Source of the DNA: Blastococcus sp. CPCC 205250
Lineage (GTDB): Bacteria; Actinomycetota; Actinomycetes; Mycobacteriales; Geodermatophilaceae
Direction: 5' to 3'
Length of the DNA stretch: 64,000 bases
Assembly: GCF_019799925.1 (NCBI RefSeq)
Contig: NZ_JABGCG010000011.1
Location: 91,142 to 155,141, forward strand
The stretch's first letter is position 1. Each line of letters begins with the position of its first letter. Positions 16,711-25,520 of this stretch are shown piece by piece. The position numbers were made by a program, and so were the translations under genes. The notes beneath the pieces were generated by a model. The model saw only the letters and a list, made by a program, of their open reading frames with translations, made no database searches and was not told the DNA's origin.

Positions 16711-17487
16711 TCAGTGCAGGCCGACGCGGGCCAGGTGGTCGGTGGCGAGGAACGCGGCGCGCAGCTCGGCACCGAGCCCCTCGAAGGGCGAGGTCTGCGA
16801 CCGGTGCTCGGCGATCGCCGCCTCCCGCCGGTCCAGGACGCCGCTCACGTCGAGGACGTCGGTGATCTCGCCGTCCGGGCGGCCCAGCGACGCCGGGTCC
16901 AGGTCGAGGTGGGCGGTTCCCGGTCGCAGCGCCCGCATCTCGTCCAGCCACCGCCGCATGAGCGCGTTCGGCAGGCAGTGCTCGACCAGCAGGGGACGCG
17001 GCTCCGCCAGCTCGCGCAGGGCGGCACGAGCGGCGGCGCGCACGTGCAGGTGGTCGCGGTGACCGTCGCTGCCGTCCAGGACGACGACGACGTCGGGCCG
17101 CACGTCCTCCACCAGCCCCCGGAGGACGGCGGCGACCTCCGGCACGTCCGCGGCGCACAGCGCGCCCGCTGCCAGGTCGCCGGCGAAGGCGGAGTCCCGG
17201 TAGCCGAGCAGCTCGACCCGGCCGGCGCCCAGCCGGGCGGCCGCCCGGTGCAGCTCGGCCTCCCGGACGGCACCCAGGTCACCGGGGTCGGGCAGGCCCG
17301 GCCGGAGCTCGCCGGCCTCGCCGCGGGTCGCGCACGCGACGGTCACCTCGGCGCCCAGGGCGGCGGCACGGGCGATGACCGAGCCGCAGCCGAACGCCTC
17401 GTCGTCGGGATGGGCGACCGCCACCAGCCAGCGGTCGCCGGGACGGACGTCGAGCAGGTGGTCGCGGACGGCGGTCGTCGAGGTCAT
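16711..17487 (-). CDS. PIG-L family deacetylase (MshB/Mca-like)
   Basis: A 258-residue metal-dependent N-deacetylase of the LmbE/PIG-L family. The zinc motif AHPDDE has His26, Asp28 and Asp29. A second metal region is DGSDGHRDHLHVR (HxxxH type, near residue 135). Related actinobacterial enzymes deacetylate GlcNAc-inositol in mycothiol synthesis (MshB) or cleave mycothiol conjugates (Mca). This protein is shorter than typical MshB (about 290), so the substrate is not assigned. It lies after the BTAD regulator, separated by a heptamer repeat array. Confidence 0.82.
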   Translation of the reverse strand: MTSTTAVRDHLLDVRPGDRWLVAVAHPDDEAFGCGSVIARAAALGAEVTVACATRGEAGELRPGLPDPGDLGAVREAELHRAAARLGAGRVELLGYRDSAFAGDLAAGALCAADVPEVAAVLRGLVEDVRPDVVVVLDGSDGHRDHLHVRAAARAALRELAEPRPLLVEHCLPNALMRRWLDEMRALRPGTAHLDLDPASLGRPDGEITDVLDVSGVLDRREAAIAEHRSQTSPFEGLGAELRAAFLATDHLARVGLH

Positions 17488-17540
17488 GCCGGGAGCATCG
17501 CGGTCGCCTCTTGCGGCTTTCCTGCGGTCGGCTGAGTCCC

Positions 17541-17603
17541 GCCGCCCGCCGCCCGCCGCCCGCCGCCCGCCGCCCGCGGTCCGCGGTCCGCCGCCCGCCG
17601 CCC
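17541..17603. repeat. Nine-unit heptamer tandem repeat
   Basis: Five copies of GCCGCCC, two copies of the variant GCGGTCC and two more GCCGCCC run without interruption. The array fills the gap between the regulator stop (17607) and the deacetylase gene. Confidence 0.9.
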
Positions 17604-17606
17604 GCG

Positions 17607-20600
17607 TCAGAGCGCGGCGGTCGCGGCGGCGCGCACGCGCGCCAGGGCCGGCAGCCCGACCCGCTCGCCCCGCTCGGCGACGGACTCCCCGGCGTCGCAG
17701 TAGGCCAGGGCCTGGGCCGGGTCGCCGGCGGCCAGGGCGACCTCGGCGAGGAGGGCGAGGAACACCGAGCGGCCGGCCGTGAGCGACTGCTCGACGAGCT
17801 CCGCGTGGGCCGCGCGCATCGCGGCCAGCCCGGTCCGCGGGTCGCCGTCGCGCGCCTGCAGCCAGCCCCGCGCGAACCCGACCACGGCCGCGGGGTAGCG
17901 CAGCCGCTCCCACCCGGGCTCGTCCATGCGCCGGGTGACGAGCGCGCGGACCCGCTCGACGTCGCCGTCCAGCAGCGCCAGCACCAGCGCCCACCGCCGG
18001 GCGAACCCCGCCGCGCCCAGCCCGGCGGCGTCCGCAGCCGCCAGCGCCGCCGCCATCGCCGAGTACGCCTCCGGGCGCCGGCCCAGCGACCACAGGGCCA
18101 GCCCCCGGACGACGGCGATGCGCGTCGGCGGCGAGAACGCCAGCGACCGGCGGAGGTCGACGCCCCCGCCCGCGACCGCCTCCTCGGCACGGTCGAGCTG
18201 CTCGAGGGCGTCGTCCGGCCGGCCCTGCATCCACCGCACGACGGCGGCCATGTCCGCGGTGAGGTACGTGGCGGTCGGGTCGGCGACCTCCGCGGCGACC
18301 TCGGCCATGCGGGCCACGGTGCGGTCGGCGTCGTCGAGGCGGCCGACCTGGCAGTGCAGCAGCGTCGCCGTCCAGAGCAGCTCGGCGTCGTCCGGGCGGG
18401 CCGGCCGGGGCGGGTGCCAGGCGTTCACCAGGCGGCAGTACTCCCGGATGGCGGGGCTGTCGTACCCCCGCGCCCAGGCGTCGACGTAGGCGATCCGGCT
18501 GCGGGCCCGCAGCTCGGCACGCTCCCGGTCGGGGCTCCCCGACGCGGGGAGGACCGTCAGCAGCCGCTCGGCGGCGTCCCGCAGCGGCTCCAGTGCCGAC
18601 ACGGTGAGTGCGTGGTCGGCGGCGCGCTCCAGCCACGGCACGGCGGCGGCTCCGCCGTCCAGCGCGCGGGCGGCGAGGTGGTGCGCGGCGATCCGCGAGG
18701 CCTGCTCGGGGTCGTCCCCGTGCCGTACCGCCAGGCGCTCGGCCAGCGCGCGGTGCAGCCGGGCGCACCGGGTGCCCGGCAGGCCGTCGAGGACCGCCTC
18801 GGCGAGCAGCGCGTGGACCAGGGCGATGCCGTCGTCGGTGTCGACGACCAGCCGCGCCCGCTCGGCGGCCTCCAGCGCGTCCAGGGCCGTCCCGACCGCG
18901 CAGTCCGTCACGGCTGCCAGGTCGTCGACGGGCAGCGGCCGGCCGGCGACCGCGGCGGCGGCGAGCAGGTCGGCGCCGGGGGCGGGCAGGCGCAGCACGC
19001 GGGACCGCAGCACGTCGGCGACCGCGGGCGGGACGGCGGACGCGCTCCCGCCCCCGGAGGGTGCCGCGGCCGCGCCTCGGGCGAGCTCGAGGGCGAAGAA
19101 CGGGTTGCCCGCCGCGCGCCGGGCGAGCGCGGTCGCGTCGGCCGCGGACGACCCGGGCGCCTCGGCGGACACCAGGCGGGCCAGCGCCTCCTCCGGGAGG
19201 GCCGGGAGGTCCAGGCGGAGCACGCGGGGCGAGCGGCCCACCGTGGCGAGGAACTCGGCGAGCACCGGGTCGTCGGCTCCCTCGCCCCTGCGCAGGGCGA
19301 GCGCGAGCACCGTGGGCTCCTCCGCGGCGCGCGCCGCCACCCCGCCCAGCAGCTGGAGGGTCGCCGGGTCGGCCAGGTGGAGGTCGTCGACGGCGAGCAG
19401 GGCCGGCGGGCTCCCGGAGGTGCCGGGGTCCCGGCCGAGCGACACGGTCAGCGCGTCGCGGAGGTGCACCAGGACCATCGCGGGGTCCGCCCCGGCACCC
19501 CCCGCGGCGGCGGTGTCGGCGCCCTCCGGCGTCGGCAGCAGGTCCCGGAGGGGACCGAGGGCGGCGGCGATCCGGGTCCGGCCCGCGGGACCGGCCTCGG
19601 CCGCGGCGTCCCGGATCAGCTGCAGGACCGGGGAGAACGGGGCTGCGGACCGGCCGTCGCGGCAGGTGGCCGCCCGGGCGGTGCCGCCGGCGTCGACCAC
19701 CATCCGGCGCAGGGCACGCAGCAGCGCGGTCTTGCCGATCCCCGCGTCGCCGGTCAGCAGTACGACGCCGCCGGTCCCCGCGCGGGCGGTGTCGACCCAG
19801 CTGCGCAGGGCCGCGAGCTCGGCGTCCCGCCCGGCCAGGGGGCTCTCCGGGAGGGCCGGGCGCGGGGCGGCGGGGCGCGGGACGGCGGGCCGCCGGGGGA
19901 CCAGCTGGAGCGCCGGGTCCTGGTCGAGCACCTGCTGCTCCAGCCGCCGCAGCTCGGGCCCGGGGTCCAGACCCAGCTCCTCCCGCAGCAGCCGCCGGCC
20001 CTCCTGGAGCAGGGCCAGCGACTGCGCCTGCCGGCCGTCGAGGTACAGGGCCCGGGCGAGCGTCGCCCGCGCCTGCTCGCGCAGCGGGTGGGCGGCCACG
20101 TGCACCTGCAGGGCCGCCACGGCCCGGGCGGCGTCGCCGGCCAGCAGGACCGCCGCGGCGTGCTGCTCGACGGCGGTCAGCCGCAACGTCTCGAGCCGCT
20201 CGGCGTCGGCGCGGGCGAAGGGCTCGTCGGCGAACTCCGCCAGCGCCGGGCCGCGCCAGAGGTCCAGCGCGCGCTCGAGCAGCCCGGCGGCGCGGGCGTC
20301 GTCGGTCCCGAGCAGCGGGCCGGCCTCGGCGAGCAGCCGCTCGAAGCGGTCCGCGTCGACGTCGACGGCCTCGCGCGGCACCCGGTAGCCCGGCGGCGCG
20401 GTGACCAGCACCGACGACCCGGTCCGCGGAGCGCGGTCGGGTTCCAGTGCGCGGCGCAGGTGGGCGACGGCGGTGTGCAGCGACGCGGACACCTTCGGCG
20501 GGGGGTGGTCGCCCCAGAGCAGATCGGCCAGCCGCTCGGCCGGCACGACCTGCCCCCGGGCCAGCACCAGGACGGCGAGGACGGCGCGTTGCAGCCGCGC

Positions 20601-20663
20601 GCCGATCGGCCGCGGGGCGCCGTCCTGCGTCACTTCCAGCGGGCCGAGGAGCCGCACCTCCAC
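17607..20663 (-). CDS. BTAD/AAA-type transcriptional regulator (AfsR/LAL-like)
   Basis: A 1018-residue regulator. Residues 1-95 form an OmpR-like winged helix (EVRLLGPLEVTQDG). Residues ~100-245 are a bacterial transcriptional activator (BTAD) domain (LWRGPALAEFADEPFA, LHRALAERLA later). An AAA/STAND ATPase follows, with Walker A GDAGIGKT near 305 and Walker B LLAVDDLHLADP near 420. The remainder is a long helical TPR-like region. There is no C-terminal LuxR domain. Such proteins usually control secondary metabolism. GTG at 20663 is only 4 bases after the pgl stop, so it is transcribed with the pentose-phosphate genes. Confidence 0.9.
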   Translation of the reverse strand: MEVRLLGPLEVTQDGAPRPIGARLQRAVLAVLVLARGQVVPAERLADLLWGDHPPPKVSASLHTAVAHLRRALEPDRAPRTGSSVLVTAPPGYRVPREAVDVDADRFERLLAEAGPLLGTDDARAAGLLERALDLWRGPALAEFADEPFARADAERLETLRLTAVEQHAAAVLLAGDAARAVAALQVHVAAHPLREQARATLARALYLDGRQAQSLALLQEGRRLLREELGLDPGPELRRLEQQVLDQDPALQLVPRRPAVPRPAAPRPALPESPLAGRDAELAALRSWVDTARAGTGGVVLLTGDAGIGKTALLRALRRMVVDAGGTARAATCRDGRSAAPFSPVLQLIRDAAAEAGPAGRTRIAAALGPLRDLLPTPEGADTAAAGGAGADPAMVLVHLRDALTVSLGRDPGTSGSPPALLAVDDLHLADPATLQLLGGVAARAAEEPTVLALALRRGEGADDPVLAEFLATVGRSPRVLRLDLPALPEEALARLVSAEAPGSSAADATALARRAAGNPFFALELARGAAAAPSGGGSASAVPPAVADVLRSRVLRLPAPGADLLAAAAVAGRPLPVDDLAAVTDCAVGTALDALEAAERARLVVDTDDGIALVHALLAEAVLDGLPGTRCARLHRALAERLAVRHGDDPEQASRIAAHHLAARALDGGAAAVPWLERAADHALTVSALEPLRDAAERLLTVLPASGSPDRERAELRARSRIAYVDAWARGYDSPAIREYCRLVNAWHPPRPARPDDAELLWTATLLHCQVGRLDDADRTVARMAEVAAEVADPTATYLTADMAAVVRWMQGRPDDALEQLDRAEEAVAGGGVDLRRSLAFSPPTRIAVVRGLALWSLGRRPEAYSAMAAALAAADAAGLGAAGFARRWALVLALLDGDVERVRALVTRRMDEPGWERLRYPAAVVGFARGWLQARDGDPRTGLAAMRAAHAELVEQSLTAGRSVFLALLAEVALAAGDPAQALAYCDAGESVAERGERVGLPALARVRAAATAAL

Positions 20664-20667
20664 CGGG

Positions 20668-21504
20668 TCACCCGCTGGGGGTCGGGGCGCCGTCCTCCGC
20701 CGCGGGGAGCCGGCTCGCGGCCGCTGCGTCGAGCAGCCACCGCGTGGCCCGCCGGCCGTGCACGCCGGCGGCCGGCAACTCGTCCGGCGTCGCTCCGCCC
20801 AGGGCCCGTGCCACGGCGTCGGCCTTGCCCTCGCCGGAGACCAGCAGCCACACCTCCTCGGCGCTGCCGATGGCGGCGAAGCCCAGGCTCACCCGCGTCG
20901 GCGGGGGCTTCGGGCAGTCGCGCACCGCGACGACGGGACGCTCGTCGCGGACGGCGGGGGAGTCCGGGAAGATCGACGCCACGTGGCCCTCGGGGCCCAT
21001 GCCCAGCAGCAGGACGTCGAAGCGGGGCAGGGAGCCGCCCTCCGGCGCAGCGGCGGCCAGCTGCCCGGCGTACCAGTCGGCGGCGTCCTCGGGACCGTCG
21101 AAGCCCACGTCCGACGCGGGCATGGGGTGCACCCGCTCGTCCGGCACGCCCACCGGGTCCAGCAGCGCGTCGCGCGCACCGAGCTCGTTGCGCTCGACGT
21201 CGTCGGAGGGGACGAACCGCTCGTCGCCCCACCAGACGTCGACGGCGGTCCAGTCGACCCGCTCGCGGACCGGCTCGGCGGCCAGCTCGGCCACGTGCCG
21301 CAGGACCGCGGTGCCGATGCCGCCGCCGGTGAGGACGACCGACGCGGTGCCGTGCACGGCCTGCGCCGCGGCCAGCCGCGCCACCAGTGCCGTGGCGACC
21401 GCGCGCGCCAGCGTCTCCGCGTCCGGCTGGACGACGACGTCGGGCACCGGGGCGCCGTCCCCGCCGAGGGCGCCGGCGATGCGGTCGCCGGGGGAGAGGC
21501 TCAT
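20668..21504 (-). CDS. pgl: 6-phosphogluconolactonase
   Basis: A 278-residue DevB/Pgl enzyme that hydrolyses 6-phosphogluconolactone in the oxidative pentose phosphate pathway. Family motifs are VVLTGGGIGTAVLRHV, WWGDERFVPSDD and MGPEGHVASIFPDS (near 170-185, catalytic His). The ATG overlaps the opcA stop (ATGA), and the gene is followed after 4 bases by the regulator gene. Confidence 0.96.
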   Translation of the reverse strand: MSLSPGDRIAGALGGDGAPVPDVVVQPDAETLARAVATALVARLAAAQAVHGTASVVLTGGGIGTAVLRHVAELAAEPVRERVDWTAVDVWWGDERFVPSDDVERNELGARDALLDPVGVPDERVHPMPASDVGFDGPEDAADWYAGQLAAAAPEGGSLPRFDVLLLGMGPEGHVASIFPDSPAVRDERPVVAVRDCPKPPPTRVSLGFAAIGSAEEVWLLVSGEGKADAVARALGGATPDELPAAGVHGRRATRWLLDAAAASRLPAAEDGAPTPSG

Positions 21505-22691
21505 GCGACCGGCGCCGACGGGTCGGACCGCTCGGCGGCGTTGCGCTCGCCGTTGAGGGCGACGTCGTCGGTGCCCGCGGAGTCCTCCGGCACCGTCGGT
21601 GCGGCAGCGGCGGCGGTCCCGGCGTCCCCCGACCCGTCCCGGGCGGCGTCCGCGGCGTCCTCCGCGGCGTCGTCCGCCTCGTCCTCCGTGGCGTCGTCGG
21701 GACGGGCCGGGTCGAACCACACGTGCTCGCGCACCGGCGCGCGGGCCGACAGGCCCGAGGAGCCGGTCGCGGCCTCGAGGGCCTCGGCGTAGGGCTCGTC
21801 GGGATCCAACCGGCGCAGCTCCTCGCCGAGCAGGTCGCCGAGCGGCCGGTCGGGGAGCGGGACGGTGGCGTCGGGCCGGTAGGGCTGGGTGAGGACGGCG
21901 CCGCCGCGCCGGTCGGCGCGCACGGCCACCTCCTCGTCCTGGTCCAGCTGCAGGACGACCGAGTCCACCCCGCTGGGCCCGGGCCGGCGGGCGCCCCCGA
22001 CGACGTCGACGGCGCTGCCGCACCGCGACGACAGCCAGCCGGCCAGCAGCCGGGCCGAGGCGTTGCCCGGGTCGCCCTCCACCCGGCCGCCGACGACCCG
22101 CACCGCGTCCCCGCGGCGCCCGGAGACGGCGTCGAGGGTGGAGGCCAGGGCCGAGCGCCAGGGGGTGCTGCGGGTCCACGCCAGGTCGGTGTCGCCGGGC
22201 GCGTAGTCCCGGGCGCGGGTGCGCAGTGCGGACAGGTGGTCCTCGGCCAGGGAGCTGTCGGTGATCCGGCGGTCGGCGATGACGGCGAGCGCGTCGGTCT
22301 GCATCCGCTCCGGGGCCGGGGCGTGCCACCAGGCCACCACGGGCGCGTCGGCGGCCAGCAGCGGCAGCACGACCGACTCCGCGTGCAGGGCCAGCCGGCC
22401 GTACATCCGCATGACCACGGCCTCGCCCGGCCCCAGCCGGCCGCCGATGAGCACCTCGGCGTCCAGCCGCGGCACCGGCGCCTCGATCTGGCGGCGGACC
22501 ACGACGAGGATCCGGCAGGGGTGCTGCGCGGAGGCGACGGTCGCGGCCTCCTCGGCCTCGGCCACCCGGGCCTCGTCGGCGACGACGACGAGGGTCAGGG
22601 CGACGCCGGACAGCACCGCCCCACCGGTCCGCCGCTGCGCGGCCAGCTCCTTGACGACGGCGGAGCCGGTGGTGTCCCAGAGGGTCGTCAT
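21501..22691 (-). CDS. opcA: Glucose-6-phosphate dehydrogenase assembly protein OpcA
   Basis: A 396-residue OpcA, needed for assembly and redox control of glucose-6-phosphate dehydrogenase in cyanobacteria and actinobacteria. Recognisable segments are VVADEARVAEAEEAA, HPCRILVVV, WWHAP and ITDSSLAEDHL. The last ~75 residues are a low-complexity Asp/Ala/Glu tail (DEADDAAEDAADAARDGSGD) not found in the conserved core. ATG follows GAGGAGA at good spacing. It lies between zwf and pgl, as in most actinobacteria. Confidence 0.95.
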   Translation of the reverse strand: MTTLWDTTGSAVVKELAAQRRTGGAVLSGVALTLVVVADEARVAEAEEAATVASAQHPCRILVVVRRQIEAPVPRLDAEVLIGGRLGPGEAVVMRMYGRLALHAESVVLPLLAADAPVVAWWHAPAPERMQTDALAVIADRRITDSSLAEDHLSALRTRARDYAPGDTDLAWTRSTPWRSALASTLDAVSGRRGDAVRVVGGRVEGDPGNASARLLAGWLSSRCGSAVDVVGGARRPGPSGVDSVVLQLDQDEEVAVRADRRGGAVLTQPYRPDATVPLPDRPLGDLLGEELRRLDPDEPYAEALEAATGSSGLSARAPVREHVWFDPARPDDATEDEADDAAEDAADAARDGSGDAGTAAAAAPTVPEDSAGTDDVALNGERNAAERSDPSAPVA

Positions 22692-22755
22692 CGGGTCTCC
22701 TCGCGAGCGGTGCGGGCGGGGCGGTCGGGGGAGGGGCGGCCGGTCCGGGACGCGG

Positions 22756-24273
22756 TCACGGGCGCCGCCACCGGCGACCCTCGGCGGCGAGCATCTCGTC
22801 GGCGGCCCGTGGGCCCCACTCGCCGGCGCGGTACGGGTGCGGGGTGCTGCCGGCCCAGAACTCCTCGAGCGGGTCGATCACGGCCCAGGACGCCTCCACC
22901 TCGGCGTTGCGGGGGAACAGCGTCGCGTCGCCGAGGAGGACGTCGAGCAGGAGGCGCTCGTAGGCCTCCGGGCTCGCCTCGGTGAACTGCTCGCCGTAGA
23001 GGAAGTCCATCGAGACGTCGCGGACCTCCATCACGCTGCCGGGCACCTTCGACCCGAACTTGAGGGTGACCCCCTCGTCGGGCTGCACCCGGACGACGAG
23101 CTGGTTGTTGCCCAGCTCCTCGGTGTCGGTGTCGGCGAAGGGCAGGTGCGGGGCGCGCTTGAACACCAGCGCGATCTCGGTGACCCGGCGGGGGAGCCGC
23201 TTGCCCGTGCGCAGGTAGAACGGCACGCCCGCCCAGCGGCGCGTCTCCACGCCGAGCCGGACGGCGGCGTAGGTCTCGGTGGTCGACGCGGGGTCGACCC
23301 CCTCCTCCTGCTGGTAGCCGTGCGCCCGCTGCCCGGCCAGCCAGCCCTGCTGGTACTGGCCGCGGATGGCGGCGGTGGCGAGGTCCTCGGGCAACGAGAC
23401 AGCCCGCAGGACCTTGAGCTTCTCGGTGCGGATCTCCTCGGCGGAGAACTCGACCGGCTCCTCCATGGCGGTCAGCGCCAGCAGCTGCAGCAGGTGGTTC
23501 TGGAGCACGTCGCGGGCGGCGCCGGTTTTCTCGTAGAAGCCGGCGCGCCCGCCGATGCCGACGTCCTCGGCCATGGTGATCTGCACCGAGTCGACGTGGT
23601 GGCCGTTCCAGATGGGCTCGAACAGCGTGTTGGCGAAGCGCAGCGCCATCAGGTTCTGGACGGTCTCCTTGCCCAGGTAGTGGTCGATGCGGAAGACGTC
23701 GTCGGCGCTGAACACCGAGTCCACGAGCTCGTTGAGCTCGCGGCTGGAGGCCAGGTCGGTGCCGAACGGCTTCTCCACGACCACCCGGCGCCAGCGCTCC
23801 GCGGTGCTGTCGGCCATGCCGGTGCGCTGCATCTGCTTGAGCACGACCGGGAACATCGCCGGCGGGATCGACAGGTAGAAGGCCGCGTTGCCGCCGATGC
23901 CGTGGCTGCTCTCCAGGTCGGCGAGCGCGCCGGCGAGCTCGTCGAAGGCGTTGTCGTCGTCGAACGAGCCCTGCACGAACCGGACGCTGCCCGCCAGCCG
24001 CTCCCACACCTCCTCGCGCCAGGGGGTGCGGGCGGCCTTGCGCGCGGCGTCACGGGCCAGCTCGGCGAAGTCCTGGTCGCCCCAGTCGCGGCGGGCGAAG
24101 CCGAGCAGCGCGAAGTTGGTCGGCAGCAGGCCGCGGTTGGCCAGGTCGTAGACCGCGGGCAGCAGCTTCTTGCGCGCCAGGTCGCCGGTGATGCCGAAGA
24201 CGACCAGCGCGCACGGGTCGGGGACCCTGGGGAGCCGCCGGTCCCGCGGGTCGCGCAGCGGGTTGACGATCAA
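22756..24273 (-). CDS. zwf: Glucose-6-phosphate 1-dehydrogenase
   Basis: A 505-residue enzyme that oxidises glucose 6-phosphate and produces NADPH. The nucleotide site is GITGDLARKKL at residues 27-37. The substrate and catalytic motif RIDHYLGKETVQN lies near 195-207. The C-terminal YxxRTGKRL region is intact (FYLRTGKRLP). The best start is TTG at 24273, giving MIVNPLRDPRDRRLP, which matches the usual PLRDPRD N-terminus; no in-frame ATG or GTG is available there. It lies 50 bases after tal and 64 before opcA. Confidence 0.95.
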   Translation of the reverse strand: MIVNPLRDPRDRRLPRVPDPCALVVFGITGDLARKKLLPAVYDLANRGLLPTNFALLGFARRDWGDQDFAELARDAARKAARTPWREEVWERLAGSVRFVQGSFDDDNAFDELAGALADLESSHGIGGNAAFYLSIPPAMFPVVLKQMQRTGMADSTAERWRRVVVEKPFGTDLASSRELNELVDSVFSADDVFRIDHYLGKETVQNLMALRFANTLFEPIWNGHHVDSVQITMAEDVGIGGRAGFYEKTGAARDVLQNHLLQLLALTAMEEPVEFSAEEIRTEKLKVLRAVSLPEDLATAAIRGQYQQGWLAGQRAHGYQQEEGVDPASTTETYAAVRLGVETRRWAGVPFYLRTGKRLPRRVTEIALVFKRAPHLPFADTDTEELGNNQLVVRVQPDEGVTLKFGSKVPGSVMEVRDVSMDFLYGEQFTEASPEAYERLLLDVLLGDATLFPRNAEVEASWAVIDPLEEFWAGSTPHPYRAGEWGPRAADEMLAAEGRRWRRP

Positions 24274-24323
24274 TGATCCGTCCTGTCTCCGGAGGGGTCA
24301 GTCACCTGAGGGCCCGCCGGCCG

Positions 24324-25430
24324 TCACTTCTTGTCCTCGAGCTCGCTCTTCACCGAGGCGGTGAGCTCGTCCCAGGAGTCGACGAACTTCTTCACGCCCT
24401 CCTCCTCCAGCACCCGGAAGACGTCGTCGAGGTCCACGCCGGCGTCGCGCACGGCCTGCATGACCGCCGCGGCGTCGTCGTAGGCCTTCTGCACGGGCGT
24501 GCCCGGGGTGCCGTGGTCGGCGTAGGCCATCAGCGTCTTCTCCGGCATCGTGTTCACGGTGCCGGGGGCGATGAGCTCGCTGATGTAGAGCGTGTCGGGC
24601 AGGTCGGGGTTCTTCACACCCGTGGAGGCCCACAGCGGCCGCTGCGGACGGGCGCCCTTGGCCTCCAGCGCCTTCCAGCGGTCGGAGGAGAAGACCTCCT
24701 CGTAGGCCTGGTACGCCAGCTGCGCGTTGGCCACGCCCGCCTTGCTCTTCAGCGAGGCGTCGGCGCCGGCCTCCTCGAGCCGCTTGTCGATCTCGGTGTC
24801 CACGCGGGACACGAAGAACGACGCCACCGAGGCGATGCCCGACAGGTCGGCGTCGGCGTCCTCGGCCAGCCGCTCCTCGAGGCCGTTCAGGTAGGCGTCC
24901 ATGACCTTGCGGTAGCGGTCGGGGCTGAAGATCAAGGTGACGTTGACACTGATGCCCCGGGCGATCGAGGTCTGGATGGCCGGCAGGCCCGCCTCCGTCG
25001 CCGGGATCTTGATGTAGAGGTTCGGCCGGTCGACCAGCCACCACAGGTGCGCGGCCTCGGCCGCGGTGGCGTCGGTGTCGTTGGCCAGGCCGGGGGCCAC
25101 CTCGAGGGAGACCCGGCCGTCGCCGGGCTGGCGTGCCGCGACCGGCGCCAGCAGGTCGCAGGCGTCGCGGACGTCGGCGGCCGTGATGGTCCGCAGCGCC
25201 TCCTCGACGCTGACCGACCGCACGGCCATCGCATGCAGCTGGTCGTCGTAGGACTCCGACCCGCTGATCGCCGCGGCGAAGATGGTCGGGTTGGTGGTGA
25301 CGCCGACGACGCTGTGCTCGTCGACCAGGGACTGCAGGTTGCCGCTGCGGATCCGGTCGCGGGACAGGTCGTCGAGCCAGACGGCGACTCCGGCGGAGGA
25401 GAGTTCGGCGAGGTTCTGGTTCTGGGTCAT
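24324..25430 (-). CDS. tal: Transaldolase
   Basis: A 368-residue transaldolase of the actinobacterial class, which transfers dihydroxyacetone between sugar phosphates. Motifs are GVTTNPTIFAAAI near residue 43, IKIPATEAGLPAI, and WASTGVKNP with Schiff-base Lys at 273. It follows tkt after 90 bases. ATG has GGAAGG upstream. Full length, no abnormality. Confidence 0.97.
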   Translation of the reverse strand: MTQNQNLAELSSAGVAVWLDDLSRDRIRSGNLQSLVDEHSVVGVTTNPTIFAAAISGSESYDDQLHAMAVRSVSVEEALRTITAADVRDACDLLAPVAARQPGDGRVSLEVAPGLANDTDATAAEAAHLWWLVDRPNLYIKIPATEAGLPAIQTSIARGISVNVTLIFSPDRYRKVMDAYLNGLEERLAEDADADLSGIASVASFFVSRVDTEIDKRLEEAGADASLKSKAGVANAQLAYQAYEEVFSSDRWKALEAKGARPQRPLWASTGVKNPDLPDTLYISELIAPGTVNTMPEKTLMAYADHGTPGTPVQKAYDDAAAVMQAVRDAGVDLDDVFRVLEEEGVKKFVDSWDELTASVKSELEDKK

Positions 25431-25520
25431 GAGGTGCCTTCCTGGGTGAGCCTGGAACGGCCTCGTCGCAGGGGCCCGCGACGGGCGTGCGAGTCGTGGG
25501 GGGGGCGACGGGGTCCTTCG

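Noticed and set aside
17541..17603. CRISPR-like array
   Set aside because: The repeat unit is 7 bases with no spacers, so it is a simple tandem repeat.
17511..21332. 1273-codon open frame on the plus strand
   Set aside because: It is the shadow of the BTAD regulator and pgl genes on the minus strand, with Arg/Gly/His-rich low-complexity translation.
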